Assembly: GCF_000251145.1 (NCBI RefSeq)
Contig: NZ_AIDW01000006.1
Coordinates: 153,501 to 217,500, forward strand
Direction: 5' to 3'
DNA from: Sphingomonas sp. PAMC 26621
GTDB taxonomy: Bacteria; Pseudomonadota; Alphaproteobacteria; Sphingomonadales; Sphingomonadaceae
Length of the DNA: 64,000 bases
Of this stretch, positions 43,530 through 52,213 are shown in pieces. Position numbers and translations under genes: made by a program. Within the stretch, counting starts at the first letter, position 1, and each line of letters opens with the position of its first letter. The notes beneath the pieces are model-generated. The model ran no database searches. It had not been told where the DNA came from and was given only the letters and a program-made list of their open reading frames with translations.

Positions 43530-44638
43530 GCGAGGATGCGGCACCGGCCGCGCGCGGCTTTCTGATGCTCCTGGTCGTGGCCGCGACGCTGGCGTTCGTG
43601 TGGCTGGTCGCTCCTTTTTCCGGCGCGATCCTGTGGGCGGTGATTGCCGCGGTCCTGTTCGAGCCGCTCAATGCGCGCCTGCTCCGCGCCTTGCACGAGC
43701 GCCGGGGGATTGCGGCGGCGATCACGTTGCTCGTCATCGTCACGGTCGTCGTCGTGCCGGCGATGCTGCTGGCGGCGGCGATGCTGCGCGAGGGGACGGC
43801 TTTCTATGCCCTCGTCCGCAGTGGGGAGATTGATTTCGGTCGTTTGTTCACCGAGACGCAGGGGCGATTGCCGGGATGGGCGAGGAGGTGGCTCGCCGAC
43901 ATCGGCCTCGGCGATATCGCGGGCTTGCGAACGCGATTGGGTCAGGGGTTTGCAAACAGCTTCCAACTGCTGGCGGGGCAGGTGATCAGCATCGGGCAGG
44001 GAACGTTCGGCTTTTTCCTGGCGCTCGGCGTGATGCTGTACCTGACGTTCTTTCTGCTGCGCGACGGCCATGCGATCGCCGCCCGCATCGAGCGCGCGAT
44101 TCCCCTGGCGGCCGATCAGCGCGCGGTGTTGATCGCGCAATTCGTCACGGTGATCCGCGCGACGATCAAGGGCAGCTTGATCGTCGCGATCCTGCAGGGC
44201 GCGACCGGCGGGATCGTGTTCTGGGCGATCGGCATTCCGGGCGCGTTGCTGTGGGGCGTTGCGATGGGCGTGTTCTCGCTGTTCCCCGCGATCGGCACCG
44301 GCTTGGTCTGGGTGCCGGTGACGGCGTATCTCTTTGCCAGCGGCGCGATCTGGCAAGGGAGCGTGCTGTTCCTCTGCGGCTTTTTCATCATCAGCAGCGT
44401 CGATAACGTCGTCCGCCCGATCCTGGTCGGGCGCGATGCGCGCATGCCCGACTATGTCGTCCTGATCGCGACGCTGGGCGGGTTCGAGGGGATGGGGTTC
44501 AACGGCTTCGTGGTCGGGCCGGTCATCGCGGCCCTCTTTATGGCCGTCTGGCAGATATTCGCCACCACGGACCGCGCAGGGGCTGACGCGGGGATGCCGG
44601 ATGGAGACATGTCGCCGCAAGATCTGGCGAGCCTCTAG
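43526..44638 (+). CDS. AI-2E family transporter (PerM/TqsA-like)
   Basis: A 370-residue membrane protein starting at GTG 43526 inside the ATPase stop (GTGA). The family pattern of about eight helices is visible: APFSGAILWAVIAAVLFEPL, VVPAMLLAAAMLREGTAFYA, then GVMLYLTFFLLRDGHAIAAR, ILQGATGGIVFWAIGIPGAL, FSLFPAIGTGLVWVPVTAYL and DNVVRPILVGRDARMPDYVV. Members export ions, signals or small molecules. Within a usp-ATPase-transporter operon an ion or stress role is more likely than autoinducer export; this is inference. Confidence 0.9.
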   Translation: MSEDAAPAARGFLMLLVVAATLAFVWLVAPFSGAILWAVIAAVLFEPLNARLLRALHERRGIAAAITLLVIVTVVVVPAMLLAAAMLREGTAFYALVRSGEIDFGRLFTETQGRLPGWARRWLADIGLGDIAGLRTRLGQGFANSFQLLAGQVISIGQGTFGFFLALGVMLYLTFFLLRDGHAIAARIERAIPLAADQRAVLIAQFVTVIRATIKGSLIVAILQGATGGIVFWAIGIPGALLWGVAMGVFSLFPAIGTGLVWVPVTAYLFASGAIWQGSVLFLCGFFIISSVDNVVRPILVGRDARMPDYVVLIATLGGFEGMGFNGFVVGPVIAALFMAVWQIFATTDRAGADAGMPDGDMSPQDLASL

Positions 44639-45251
44639 ACCAGGTACAGAGAGGCCATCGATTCGCGCAGCGGCGCGGACCCCTTATCCCGGCACCCGGA
44701 ATGATGGGGTTGGAACCAGCGTTGTTATCATCCCCCTCGGCTCAACGGGCACCCCATCCGCCCATTCCACTGTCGTCGTGAGGTTGACCGAAAACGCGCT
44801 CCGTCTTGTTTGCGATCGAGAACTGTCCGCGCGCATATGCAATCGCGCCCTCGACCGCCTCGATAGTCGTGGCGATCTTCCCCGGGGCGGCGGTGAGAGT
44901 GGATCGTCAGGCGACGATCGGATCGTTCTCGACTTCGGTCGTGCCGGGCGCCTTCCAGGTGGTGGAGTTTGGGAGGCAACAATCGCGCTGAGAGCGGACC
45001 ATTCCGGTCGGTTTGACCTTGCCGCCATCGGCAGTGACCGAAAGGGTCTCCGGGCCGAAGCTCGCCCGGTGGAGCGCGATCCGGGCGGTGTCCGCATCGC
45101 GGCGACCATGCTCCGTGGGGAACTGCCGCTCAAGTTCCCGCGCCACCGCTTTGATCCCCTTGGCGCGCGCGGTACTCCCGGATTGATTGCGCGCAATGTC
45201 GGGACGGTGGTCGGCCAAGTGACACCGACGGGGCATCGGCAAGAGCGGCGG
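44639..45251. other. 613-base gap; possible remnant of a minus-strand gene
   Basis: No intact gene is recognised. On the minus strand one frame is open from 45242 to 44907 with ordinary protein-like content near its end (SVTADGGKVKPTGMVRSQRD, then CCLPNSTTWKAPGTTEVEND), stops at TGA 44907-44909, and in the same frame continues open to about 44740 (TTIEAVEGAIAYARGQFSIA, then NKTERVFG). This could be a gene broken by a stop codon, or two chance frames in GC-rich DNA. I cannot assign a family. Confidence 0.3.
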
Positions 45252-45884
45252 CTAGGGTTTCAGGCGACGGGCTGTCAGAACCTTTACCGGGGCCACCGGC
45301 ACTTCGCCCTTGAACGCGCCGCGTTGCGTGGCCGTCGGCGAAACGGGCGCGTCCATGATGCTGACGATAATCGGCATGCCCTCCACGACGTGGCCGAACG
45401 CGGCATAGCCAAGATTGTCCGCGGGCTGTCCTTTGCCTGCGTCCAGCGAAGACGTCTGGTTTCCGACGCTGATCGTAAACTCGCTGCGGCCGGTGCCTGG
45501 CGCAAGGCGGGCAAGCGATATTTCGCCGTCGGTGTGGTGGAGGCCGGTCTGCGTTGTTGGCTCGTGCGCGATGGGCGGGAGAAGGCGCTTGAACTCACCA
45601 TTGGCTCCGAACTGGACAAAACCGAAATGATCGGCAGCTTTGACAGCGCGGTAGAATTCGGTGCCATCGAGCTTCTTTTGGTCCACGTACCGTAGGAAAT
45701 TGGCAGCGGAAGCCGGCGCTTTCACCGTTTCCAGCTCGATCACGATCCTTCCCGCGCTCGTTTCGACCAGCACGCGCGGCAAGTTCACGGGCGGGGTGGT
45801 GGCCGAAGCCAGGGGAGTCGCCGGACCCTGCGCCAGGGCAGGTACGGCGAGCGCCAGACTTATGGCGGACAGACAAATTCTCAT
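45252..45884 (-). CDS. Exported peptidyl-prolyl isomerase, cyclophilin type
   Basis: A 210-residue cyclophilin with Sec signal peptide (RICLSAISLALAVPALAQ). The fold is recognisable from VLVETSAGRIVIELETVKAP with ASAANFLRYVDQKKLDGTEF at the start, SEFTISVGNQTSSLDAG and YAAFGHVVEGMPIIVSIMDA near the end. The usual FxxxQ/GGDP active-site stretch is altered to GFVQFGANGEF, so the first active-site residues deviate from the classical set and activity may be low. AAGGAA precedes the ATG at 45884. Assists folding of envelope proteins. Confidence 0.87.
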   Translation of the reverse strand: MRICLSAISLALAVPALAQGPATPLASATTPPVNLPRVLVETSAGRIVIELETVKAPASAANFLRYVDQKKLDGTEFYRAVKAADHFGFVQFGANGEFKRLLPPIAHEPTTQTGLHHTDGEISLARLAPGTGRSEFTISVGNQTSSLDAGKGQPADNLGYAAFGHVVEGMPIIVSIMDAPVSPTATQRGAFKGEVPVAPVKVLTARRLKP

Positions 45885-46024
45885 CGCGTTCCTTCCGATC
45901 GCTCAATTACGCCGGTATCTGCAATCCGGGGTTTGACCGCGACGCGCGTGGCGCTGACCGACCTGGTGCTTGCCCCCTTTTGAGCAGGAAAAATCCGTGT
46001 TGGGAACACTGCCCGCGCCACCCC

Positions 46025-47827
46025 CTACCGCGCCCGGCTCGCGTCGAGAAATGCGGCAGTCCATACCAGCGGGGCGTTCCAGTTGATCGCGACCTCGTTC
46101 ACCGTAAAGACCCGGTAGTCATCGATCCAGCACGCCTGCGGCGCGCACCCGTGCATCGGCCCCGGACGTCGCGCTTCGTCCGAATTCGGCCCGCCCGACA
46201 GCACGCCTGAGGGTGGCGCGGGATAGCGCGGGTTCGCCATGGCGGCCCAGAAGCGATGGTGCGGGTGACGCATGCTGCGCACTCCGAAGCCTGTGACATA
46301 AGATTGGTCGAGCGCGTTGCGCCCCAGCACGTAGTCGAGGCTGGCGACCACCGCGTCGCGATAGGCGGGCGTCGCTTTGATCTGCCACGCCACACCAAGC
46401 ACGATCGCGCGGTTGAGGATCGTCGCGTTCGATCCCCAGGAATAGCGTGTTCCGGCGTAGGGAAGGCCGTAGCCGCTGCGGCGTGTCTCCGCGACGAAAC
46501 CGTCCGCCAGCCGCGTGATCCCCGCGCGGAGCGATGCGCGCAGGTCGGTCGGAAGGGCGCTTGGCACCGTCGCCAGGGTCAGCGCGCCCGCCAGCCGCAG
46601 ATAGCCCCAGTCGATCCGGTCGCCAGGATCCGCAAACACGCCGTCGCTGCGCAACCGCGCGAGGAACGGGGCTTCGCCGGTGGACGCGTACAACTGCGCC
46701 GCGGCAAAGGTGAATTCGTCGCGGATGTCCTTGTCGCCATAGCCGCCGCTGCCGGTGAAATCCGAACTGGCACGCAGGTCGGGGTAGCTCAGGGCAGCCG
46801 CCCAGCCACGTCGTGCGGCGGCAAGGCACCGCGCGGCGAAAACCGGGTCGATCGTCCGCCAGATCCGCGCGGCCTGCGCCGCGACCCCGACCATGTTGAG
46901 CGTCGCGGCGGTCGATGGCGGGTACAGGAATCGCCGCTCGTGGTCGTCGGCGGGCGCGGTCGGCAGGGGCGTCCAATGTTCGTCCGCGATCTTGGTGTGG
47001 ACGAGTCCCCCGGCGTCGATCGTCTCGAAGCCGGCGTCGCCATTTCGCCGGGCCACCGCCAGCGACGTCCCATCCGGGATTTGCATCGCGAGCAAAAATT
47101 TGACCTCGACCTGCGCTTCGTCGAGCAGGTCGTCGCGTCCATTGGCCCGTTCCGGAAGCGCGAGCCGCCCGTCCGCAAAGGCCGCCGCATCGCCGAACGC
47201 GCCCAGCCGTTCGTGCAGATCGAGCAGGGTCCAGGTCGATACGCCGCCGTTGACGACATATTTGCCCTGGTCGCCCGCGTCATACCAGCCGCCGGTCGCG
47301 TCGAGGGTGTAGCCGCAGCCCGGCCATTGCACGCCTTTCTGGTCGCGCCCCGCAAAGCAGGTGGCGCGATCGGGCGCATGACCCGCCGCGCGCGACAGGT
47401 CACGCCGTTCGACCAACGCGGGCAGGATCGGCACCCCGCTGCGTTGCTGGTAGAAGAACGCCATCGCCGCGGTCGCGACGGGGGCGAACGGCCGGTTCGC
47501 GATCGCGAAGGGGTGGCTGGCGTCCGGGCCGACATGCAGGACATAGCCGCTGCCGGGGGTGTGGAACTCGCCGAACGCGATCCGGTGCACGCTTTGCCCG
47601 GAGGCCGCATCGGGGCCTACCGGAATGGTGGACCCGGACGCGACCGTCCGTCCTTCCGAATTGCGCAACGTCCAGCCGAGCGGGGTCGTCGCGGCGGACA
47701 GCAGCACGGCCGTCTTGGGGCCGCGCGTCTCATATCCGGCCTGATCGATGCGGATCGCCGCGGGCGGGGTCGGCGCCGCCGCTGCGGCGAGCAGCAGCGC
47801 GACCGGAACGAGCCGGCGCGCGCTCAT
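46025..47827 (-). CDS. Endoglucanase, glycoside hydrolase family 9
   Basis: A 600-residue exported enzyme, ATG 47827 overlapping the GH5 stop as ATGA. After a signal peptide (RRLVPVALLLAAAAA) comes an Ig-like N-terminal domain (IRIDQAGYETRGPKTAVLLS) and the GH9 (alpha/alpha)6 barrel. Catalytic base Asp residues are in ATGGWYDAGDQGKYVVNGGV, the substrate loop in VTGFGVRSMRHPHHRFWA, and the acid Glu in FTVNEVAINWNAPLVW. Ig plus GH9 is the common architecture of bacterial beta-1,4-glucanases. Forms an operon with GH5. Confidence 0.92.
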   Translation of the reverse strand: MSARRLVPVALLLAAAAAPTPPAAIRIDQAGYETRGPKTAVLLSAATTPLGWTLRNSEGRTVASGSTIPVGPDAASGQSVHRIAFGEFHTPGSGYVLHVGPDASHPFAIANRPFAPVATAAMAFFYQQRSGVPILPALVERRDLSRAAGHAPDRATCFAGRDQKGVQWPGCGYTLDATGGWYDAGDQGKYVVNGGVSTWTLLDLHERLGAFGDAAAFADGRLALPERANGRDDLLDEAQVEVKFLLAMQIPDGTSLAVARRNGDAGFETIDAGGLVHTKIADEHWTPLPTAPADDHERRFLYPPSTAATLNMVGVAAQAARIWRTIDPVFAARCLAAARRGWAAALSYPDLRASSDFTGSGGYGDKDIRDEFTFAAAQLYASTGEAPFLARLRSDGVFADPGDRIDWGYLRLAGALTLATVPSALPTDLRASLRAGITRLADGFVAETRRSGYGLPYAGTRYSWGSNATILNRAIVLGVAWQIKATPAYRDAVVASLDYVLGRNALDQSYVTGFGVRSMRHPHHRFWAAMANPRYPAPPSGVLSGGPNSDEARRPGPMHGCAPQACWIDDYRVFTVNEVAINWNAPLVWTAAFLDASRAR

Positions 47828-48837
47828 GGTTTCCCCACCAGCGCCTGGCGGATCGGCTCGACCCATTTGTCGTGGTCGATGTCGTAGACGATGAAATCGC
47901 TGTCGAACTGCCAATAGGCCCAGGGGAAGCCATGCGCCTCCGCATCGCGCCGGACGGTCGCGGTGTAGCGCACGCGGTCCACCATCGGCGTGCCGCTCTT
48001 GTCGAAGGTGCCGAACTCGCCGAGCAGCACCGGGCGTTTATTGGCCTTGCTCCAGGCGGCGACCGCATCGAGGTCCGCGCCGATGCGCTTCTCGTCGGCC
48101 GAGGTCAGCGGGATGCCGTGGAGATCGCGATTGTCGGTCCACGGCGCACCCTGGTGGGTGAAGCGGAACGGCTCGTAGTAATGAAAGGTGACGAGGATGT
48201 TGCGGTCGCTCGCCGGCAGCTTCAGCGCGTCCAGCTTGCTCAGGCTGTTCCAGTTGGTCGGCCCGACCACGAGCGTGCGCTGTGGATTGCTGGCACGGAC
48301 GACGGGCAGGATCTGCGCGAGCAACGCGTTCCAGCGATCCGCGTCGAGCTTGCCGTGCGGCTCGTTCAACAGTTCGAACAGCACGGACCGCGGGGCGGCG
48401 CGATAACGCTCGCCGATCTGCCGCCAGAACGCCGTGAGCCTCGGGCCGCAAGCCTCGGGATCGTCCGAGCATGTGTTGAAATCATGTTCGTCGAGGATCA
48501 CCGACAGGCCGGCATCGCTCGCCTGCTTGACCACGCGATCGAGCGTGGCGAGCCATTTGGGGTCGAGCCGGTTGGCGGCGTCCATATGGTCGAACGCCTG
48601 CAGCACGAGACGGATGAAGTCGAACCCGCCCTTGCGGATAACCGCGAAATGGCGCGGCTGGAAGCGTGCGCGCGCCGGGTCCTTCCACAGCGGATCGTAG
48701 CCGAGCACGTTGACCCCGCGGTGCAGGTGCGCGGCCGTGGCGAAGGCATCGCCGGACGGCGCGGCGCTCGCCGCGACCGGCAAGAGCGTTGTGCAACAGG
48801 CCAGTGCTACGCGGAGGCTGCGGGGGATCGTCCTCAT
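47824..48837 (-). CDS. Endoglucanase, glycoside hydrolase family 5
   Basis: A 337-residue exported enzyme from ATG 48837, with AAGGAG upstream. The leader is LRVALACCTTLLPVAASA. The TIM-barrel marks of GH5 are present: LHRGVNVLGYDPLW at the start, LSVILDEHDFNTC, acid/base Glu159 in VLFELLNEPHGK, His/Tyr in ILVTFHYYEPFRF, and nucleophile Glu274 in RPVLLGEFGTFDK. Likely a cellulase or related beta-1,4-glucanase. First gene of the GH5-GH9 unit; a LacI-like site lies 27 bases before its start. Confidence 0.93.
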   Translation of the reverse strand: MRTIPRSLRVALACCTTLLPVAASAAPSGDAFATAAHLHRGVNVLGYDPLWKDPARARFQPRHFAVIRKGGFDFIRLVLQAFDHMDAANRLDPKWLATLDRVVKQASDAGLSVILDEHDFNTCSDDPEACGPRLTAFWRQIGERYRAAPRSVLFELLNEPHGKLDADRWNALLAQILPVVRASNPQRTLVVGPTNWNSLSKLDALKLPASDRNILVTFHYYEPFRFTHQGAPWTDNRDLHGIPLTSADEKRIGADLDAVAAWSKANKRPVLLGEFGTFDKSGTPMVDRVRYTATVRRDAEAHGFPWAYWQFDSDFIVYDIDHDKWVEPIRQALVGKP

Positions 48838-48863
48838 TGCGTTGCTCCTTGAGCGGTATCGAT

Positions 48864-48877
48864 TGCAACCGGTGTCA
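48864..48877. promoter_or_regulatory. Weak LacI-like site upstream of GH5
   Basis: TGCAACCGGTGTCA matches the site class TGATACCGGTAACA seen elsewhere in this locus at 10 of 14 positions, keeping the ACCGGT core. It lies 27 bases before the GH5 start and overlaps the last codon of the deacetylase gene. Weak individually, but fitting the pattern at 49896, 56960 and 61756. Confidence 0.4.
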
Positions 48878-49834
48878 CGCGCAAACTTCGGCGGTGGGAA
48901 GGGGGGCATTGGCGGGGATGGGCTGCCCCTTGGCATACGCCGCCGCTTCGAGCGTCGCGGTCGGGCCCGGCTGCGAAAGATCGCGCGAGCCCGCGTAAAA
49001 GCGATCGGCCTCCGCCTCGGGGAGGGTGGTGAAGCCGAACCCCATCTGGTCGTACAGGTCGAGCAGCCGCGGCATCATCCGCGCGTCGAACGCGCCGAGA
49101 TGGAGCAGCAGCACGTACGGAATGTCCCGCCCGAGCGCGGCGCGGGCCAGATCGCGCGACCGCTGCGCCTGCGCGCGCGCCGCAGCGAGGAAGCTCGTCT
49201 CCAGCGTCGCGATTGCAGTCGTATCGTTTCGCGCGGTGCAGCGCGCGAAGGCGTCGTTCCAGGCATAGTCGCCAAAGCTCATCGTGACCGCGGCGATCCG
49301 ATAGCCGCGCGCGCGCAATCCGGCGCGGACGGTGTCGCGCACGCTGGCGTCCTGCCCCTCGGCGAGGAAGGGGTAGCGGAACCAGTGCCAGTCGCTGTCG
49401 CCCGCGACCGCGGCGATCGCGGGCTCGTTGCGAAGCACATCGGCAAGGAAGGCGGTCGACCCGACCGTGTCGAGATTGACGTGGCCCGCGGTATGGTTGC
49501 CGATCGGCAGCCCGGCCGAACGCCATGCCGCCAGCACCCTGGGGGCGTTGGGGTCGCCCGCGCCGAAGGTGGCGTTCATGAAGCCGAACGCAGGCGCATG
49601 ATGCGCGGCGAGCGCGGCGAGAATCGTCCGCGCGATGACGAGCCGGTCGCCCCCGACCGGCAACGGTCCATGCGCGGGCAGGTCGTCGAAGGTCAGGGCA
49701 ATCCGGGGGCGCGCCGACCGCGTCTTTGCCGCGGGGGAGGAGGGGGTCGACCGTTCGGACGGCGGCGCAGCGAGGGCGGATCCTGCGACGAGCGCCGCCG
49801 TCAATCCGGCGGTCAAGACTTTCCACCCGTGCAT
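48875..49834 (-). CDS. Exported polysaccharide deacetylase (NodB homology domain)
   Basis: A 319-residue protein with signal peptide (WKVLTAGLTAALVAGSALA). The NodB fold shows catalytic ALTFDDLPAHG (Asp pair), metal histidines in GNHTAGHVNLDTVG (H-x3-H), DWHWFRYPFLAEGQD and the late LLLHLGAFDARMMPRLLDLY. CE4-type enzymes remove N- or O-acetyl groups from chitin, peptidoglycan or xylan. The setting among GH5, GH9 and GH10 makes xylan or another plant polysaccharide plausible. An operator lies 61 bases upstream of the start. Confidence 0.87.
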   Translation of the reverse strand: MHGWKVLTAGLTAALVAGSALAAPPSERSTPSSPAAKTRSARPRIALTFDDLPAHGPLPVGGDRLVIARTILAALAAHHAPAFGFMNATFGAGDPNAPRVLAAWRSAGLPIGNHTAGHVNLDTVGSTAFLADVLRNEPAIAAVAGDSDWHWFRYPFLAEGQDASVRDTVRAGLRARGYRIAAVTMSFGDYAWNDAFARCTARNDTTAIATLETSFLAAARAQAQRSRDLARAALGRDIPYVLLLHLGAFDARMMPRLLDLYDQMGFGFTTLPEAEADRFYAGSRDLSQPGPTATLEAAAYAKGQPIPANAPLPTAEVCA

Positions 49835-49895
49835 ATCGCATCCTGCTCCCCACGGCTCGGGTCCGGTCGCGTTTGCGATCGTCTCGGGCTGGCCG

Positions 49896-49909
49896 TGTTA
49901 CCGGTATCA
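49896..49909. promoter_or_regulatory. LacI-type operator upstream of deacetylase and cupin genes
   Basis: TGTTACCGGTATCA is a near-perfect dyad (12 of 14 positions symmetric, ACCGGT core), embedded in GTG...CAC. It sits in the 196-base divergent gap between the deacetylase (minus, start 49834) and the JmjC/cupin-like gene (plus, start 50031). Probably bound by the LacI regulator encoded at 61931. Confidence 0.7.
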
Positions 49910-50030
49910 CACCGTACCCCGCGGGTCGTGTCAACCCGCTGTGTCCTTGATAAGAAAGCGTTTCACGCGCGTACGTTTTTGCCCGAGACATGCTGTCGCG
50001 ACGCCATCTGCTCCGCTACTGTCGGGAACA

Positions 50031-51068
50031 ATGTCGGACTTTCCCCCGCCCGTAACCCAACGCCGCGTCGCCGAACGCGCTGCCGTGGACGCGGCGACGT
50101 TCGCGCGGGAGGTCGTGACGGCCTATCGACCGGTCGTGCTGCGCGGCCAGGTCGCGCACTGGCCTGCCGTCGGCGCGGGGGCCGGGGGCGACCGGGCGAT
50201 GGCGCAATATCTCGCGGGCTTCGCGACGGCGGGGGGCAAGCCGCTCGACGTGTTGATCGCGCCACCCGAGGCGGAAGGGCGCTTCTTCTACGCCGATGAC
50301 ACGCTGACGGGGTTCAACTTCCATCGCCAGCCCGTGCCGATCGGCGCGCTGGTCGCCGAGCTGTTGCGGTTCTCCGAAACGGCAGCGGAACGGCCGCACG
50401 CGCTTTACGCCAACGCCGCGACCGCGCCCGAACATCTGCCGGGCTGGGAGGCGGCGAACCCGCTCGCGCTCGGGGTCGACGCACCGGCGAGGCTGTGGAT
50501 CGGCAATGCCACGCGGATCGCGACGCATTACGACACGTCGATCAACATCGCGTGCGTCGTTGCGGGGCGGCGGCGGTTCACGCTGTTCCCGCCCGAGCAG
50601 ATCGCCAACCTGTATGTCGGGCCGCTCGACCACACGATGGCCGGGCCGCCGTCGAGCATGGTCGATCCCGACGCGCCCGACCTGCAACGCTACCCGTGCT
50701 TTGCGCAAGCGCTGGCGCATGCCGAGGTCGCCGAGCTCGGACCGGGCGATGCGATCTTCATCCCGCCGATCTGGTGGCATCATGTCCGCGCGTTCGACCG
50801 GCTCAACGTGCTGGTCAATTACTGGTGGGAACATCGCTCGAGCGCCGCCTTCCTCGCGCTGGTCCATGCGATCGAGGCGGTGCGCGACCTGCCGGTCGCG
50901 GAGAAGACGGCGTGGCGGAGCTGGTACGACCATCTCGTCTTCGCGCCCGACGCGGCGCGGGCGGCGGACCATTTGCCGGAAGCGGCGCGCGGCATATTGG
51001 GGGCGGCGAGCGTCGAGCGGACGGGCAGGATCCGCCAGTTCCTGATCCGGATGCTGCAGCGGCCGTGA
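50031..51068 (+). CDS. JmjC/cupin-like (FIH-type) protein
   Basis: A 345-residue cytoplasmic protein. RPVVLRGQVAHWPAV at the start and IGNATRIATHYDTSINIACV followed by VAGRRRFTLFPPEQIANLYV, then PPIWWHHVRAFDRLNVLVNY, show the cupin_8/JmjC fold with the iron ligands H-x-D (THYD) and the distal His (WWHHV). This is the 2-oxoglutarate oxygenase fold of factor-inhibiting-HIF relatives. Such proteins recur in glycan loci of Sphingomonas, Caulobacter and Xanthomonas with halogenase-like genes; their job there is unclear. A second paralogue lies at 51181-52206. Convergent with it. Confidence 0.83.
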   Translation: MSDFPPPVTQRRVAERAAVDAATFAREVVTAYRPVVLRGQVAHWPAVGAGAGGDRAMAQYLAGFATAGGKPLDVLIAPPEAEGRFFYADDTLTGFNFHRQPVPIGALVAELLRFSETAAERPHALYANAATAPEHLPGWEAANPLALGVDAPARLWIGNATRIATHYDTSINIACVVAGRRRFTLFPPEQIANLYVGPLDHTMAGPPSSMVDPDAPDLQRYPCFAQALAHAEVAELGPGDAIFIPPIWWHHVRAFDRLNVLVNYWWEHRSSAAFLALVHAIEAVRDLPVAEKTAWRSWYDHLVFAPDAARAADHLPEAARGILGAASVERTGRIRQFLIRMLQRP

Positions 51069-51180
51069 GCTGCAGTCGTCGGCGCGAATCCCCTTCGATC
51101 GTATCGGCTCACCAATTCTCCCCGTTCGGTTCGAGCGAAGTCGGTTTGGGGGCGTCAAAGTTCTGGTCGTCTCTGGAACG

Positions 51181-52206
51181 CTATCCGGTCCGCCCCAGGC
51201 TTTGCAGCAGTGTCACGCGCATCCGCTCCAGTCCGTCGCGGTCGGCCTCACCCAGCACGCCTTTGACGTGTGGCGGCAGATGCGCCGCCGGATCGCCGCC
51301 GGTCTGGAACACGAGATGGTCGAACATCGTGCGCCATACCTTGCGCTGGTCCTCCGGTAGCGTGCGCAGCGCAAAAAGCCCGAGCAACAGCGCGTCATAC
51401 GGGTTGGGCATTCCCGCCGGTGCCGGGTCCCACCAGTAATTGCACAGCACGTTGACCGGCGCGAGCGAGGCGACCGCATGCCACCAGTGGAACGGAATGT
51501 AGAGCGCGTCGCCGGGCTCGAGCGTCGCCGCGCACGCATGCGCCATTGCCTCGGCGAAGCGCGGGTAGCGCTCGAGATCGGGCGCGTCCGGGTCGACCAT
51601 GCTCACCGGCGTGCCCGCCGGGGTCAGTTCGTACGGGCCCATGTAGAGGTTGGCGACCTGATCGGGCGGGAACAGCGTGAAGCGACGGCGGCCCGCGACG
51701 ACGACCGCGATATTCTCCATCAAATCGTAATGCGTCGCGACGCGGATCGCATTGCCGAGCCACAGCCGCGGCACGACCGTGGGATCGACCAGATCGATCG
51801 CGTGCGCCGCGGCGAACCCGGGGAGCAGGTCGGGTGCCGGGATCGACTGGACCGCGATCGCATAGGGACGCGGCACCGCGCGATCGCGCAGCAACCGGTC
51901 GAGAAACGGATCGAGCGGGGAACGGCCGCGCGTGAAGTTGAGCGCGGTGAGACCGGGTTCGTAGAAGAAGCGCCCCTCGATCTCGGGCGCGCCGACGATC
52001 GCGCCGACCGGTTCGGGATGGCTGAAGGTCTTGAGATAGTCGACCAGCGCCTCGTCCGACTCATGCGCGGCGTGGACCGCGGGCCAGTCCGCGGCGAGCC
52101 CGCGCAGGACCACCGGCCTTGCGGCGGTGCGGATCTCGCTATCGAACCGGGTCCGGTCGATGCCGTGCAGTTCCGCGATCGGCGCAGGGGTGGCGAGCGA
52201 CGTCAT
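51181..52206 (-). CDS. JmjC/cupin-like protein, paralogue of 50031-51068
   Basis: A 341-residue protein of the same family: AARPVVLRGLAADWPAVHAA, LWLGNAIRVATHYDLMENIA (H-x-D), VVVAGRRRFTLFPPDQVANL and YIPFHWWHAVASLAPVNVLC (distal His). It is the last gene of the halogenase operon, starting seven bases after the first halogenase-like gene. Two divergent copies next to each other suggest local duplication followed by separation. Role is inferred only from association. Confidence 0.83.
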   Translation of the reverse strand: MTSLATPAPIAELHGIDRTRFDSEIRTAARPVVLRGLAADWPAVHAAHESDEALVDYLKTFSHPEPVGAIVGAPEIEGRFFYEPGLTALNFTRGRSPLDPFLDRLLRDRAVPRPYAIAVQSIPAPDLLPGFAAAHAIDLVDPTVVPRLWLGNAIRVATHYDLMENIAVVVAGRRRFTLFPPDQVANLYMGPYELTPAGTPVSMVDPDAPDLERYPRFAEAMAHACAATLEPGDALYIPFHWWHAVASLAPVNVLCNYWWDPAPAGMPNPYDALLLGLFALRTLPEDQRKVWRTMFDHLVFQTGGDPAAHLPPHVKGVLGEADRDGLERMRVTLLQSLGRTG

Positions 52207-52213
52207 GCCCGCG

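Noticed and set aside
44601..45695. Plus-strand 364-codon frame after the AI-2E gene
   Set aside because: It runs antisense through the cyclophilin gene, has a low-complexity, His/Arg-rich composition and no recognisable domain.
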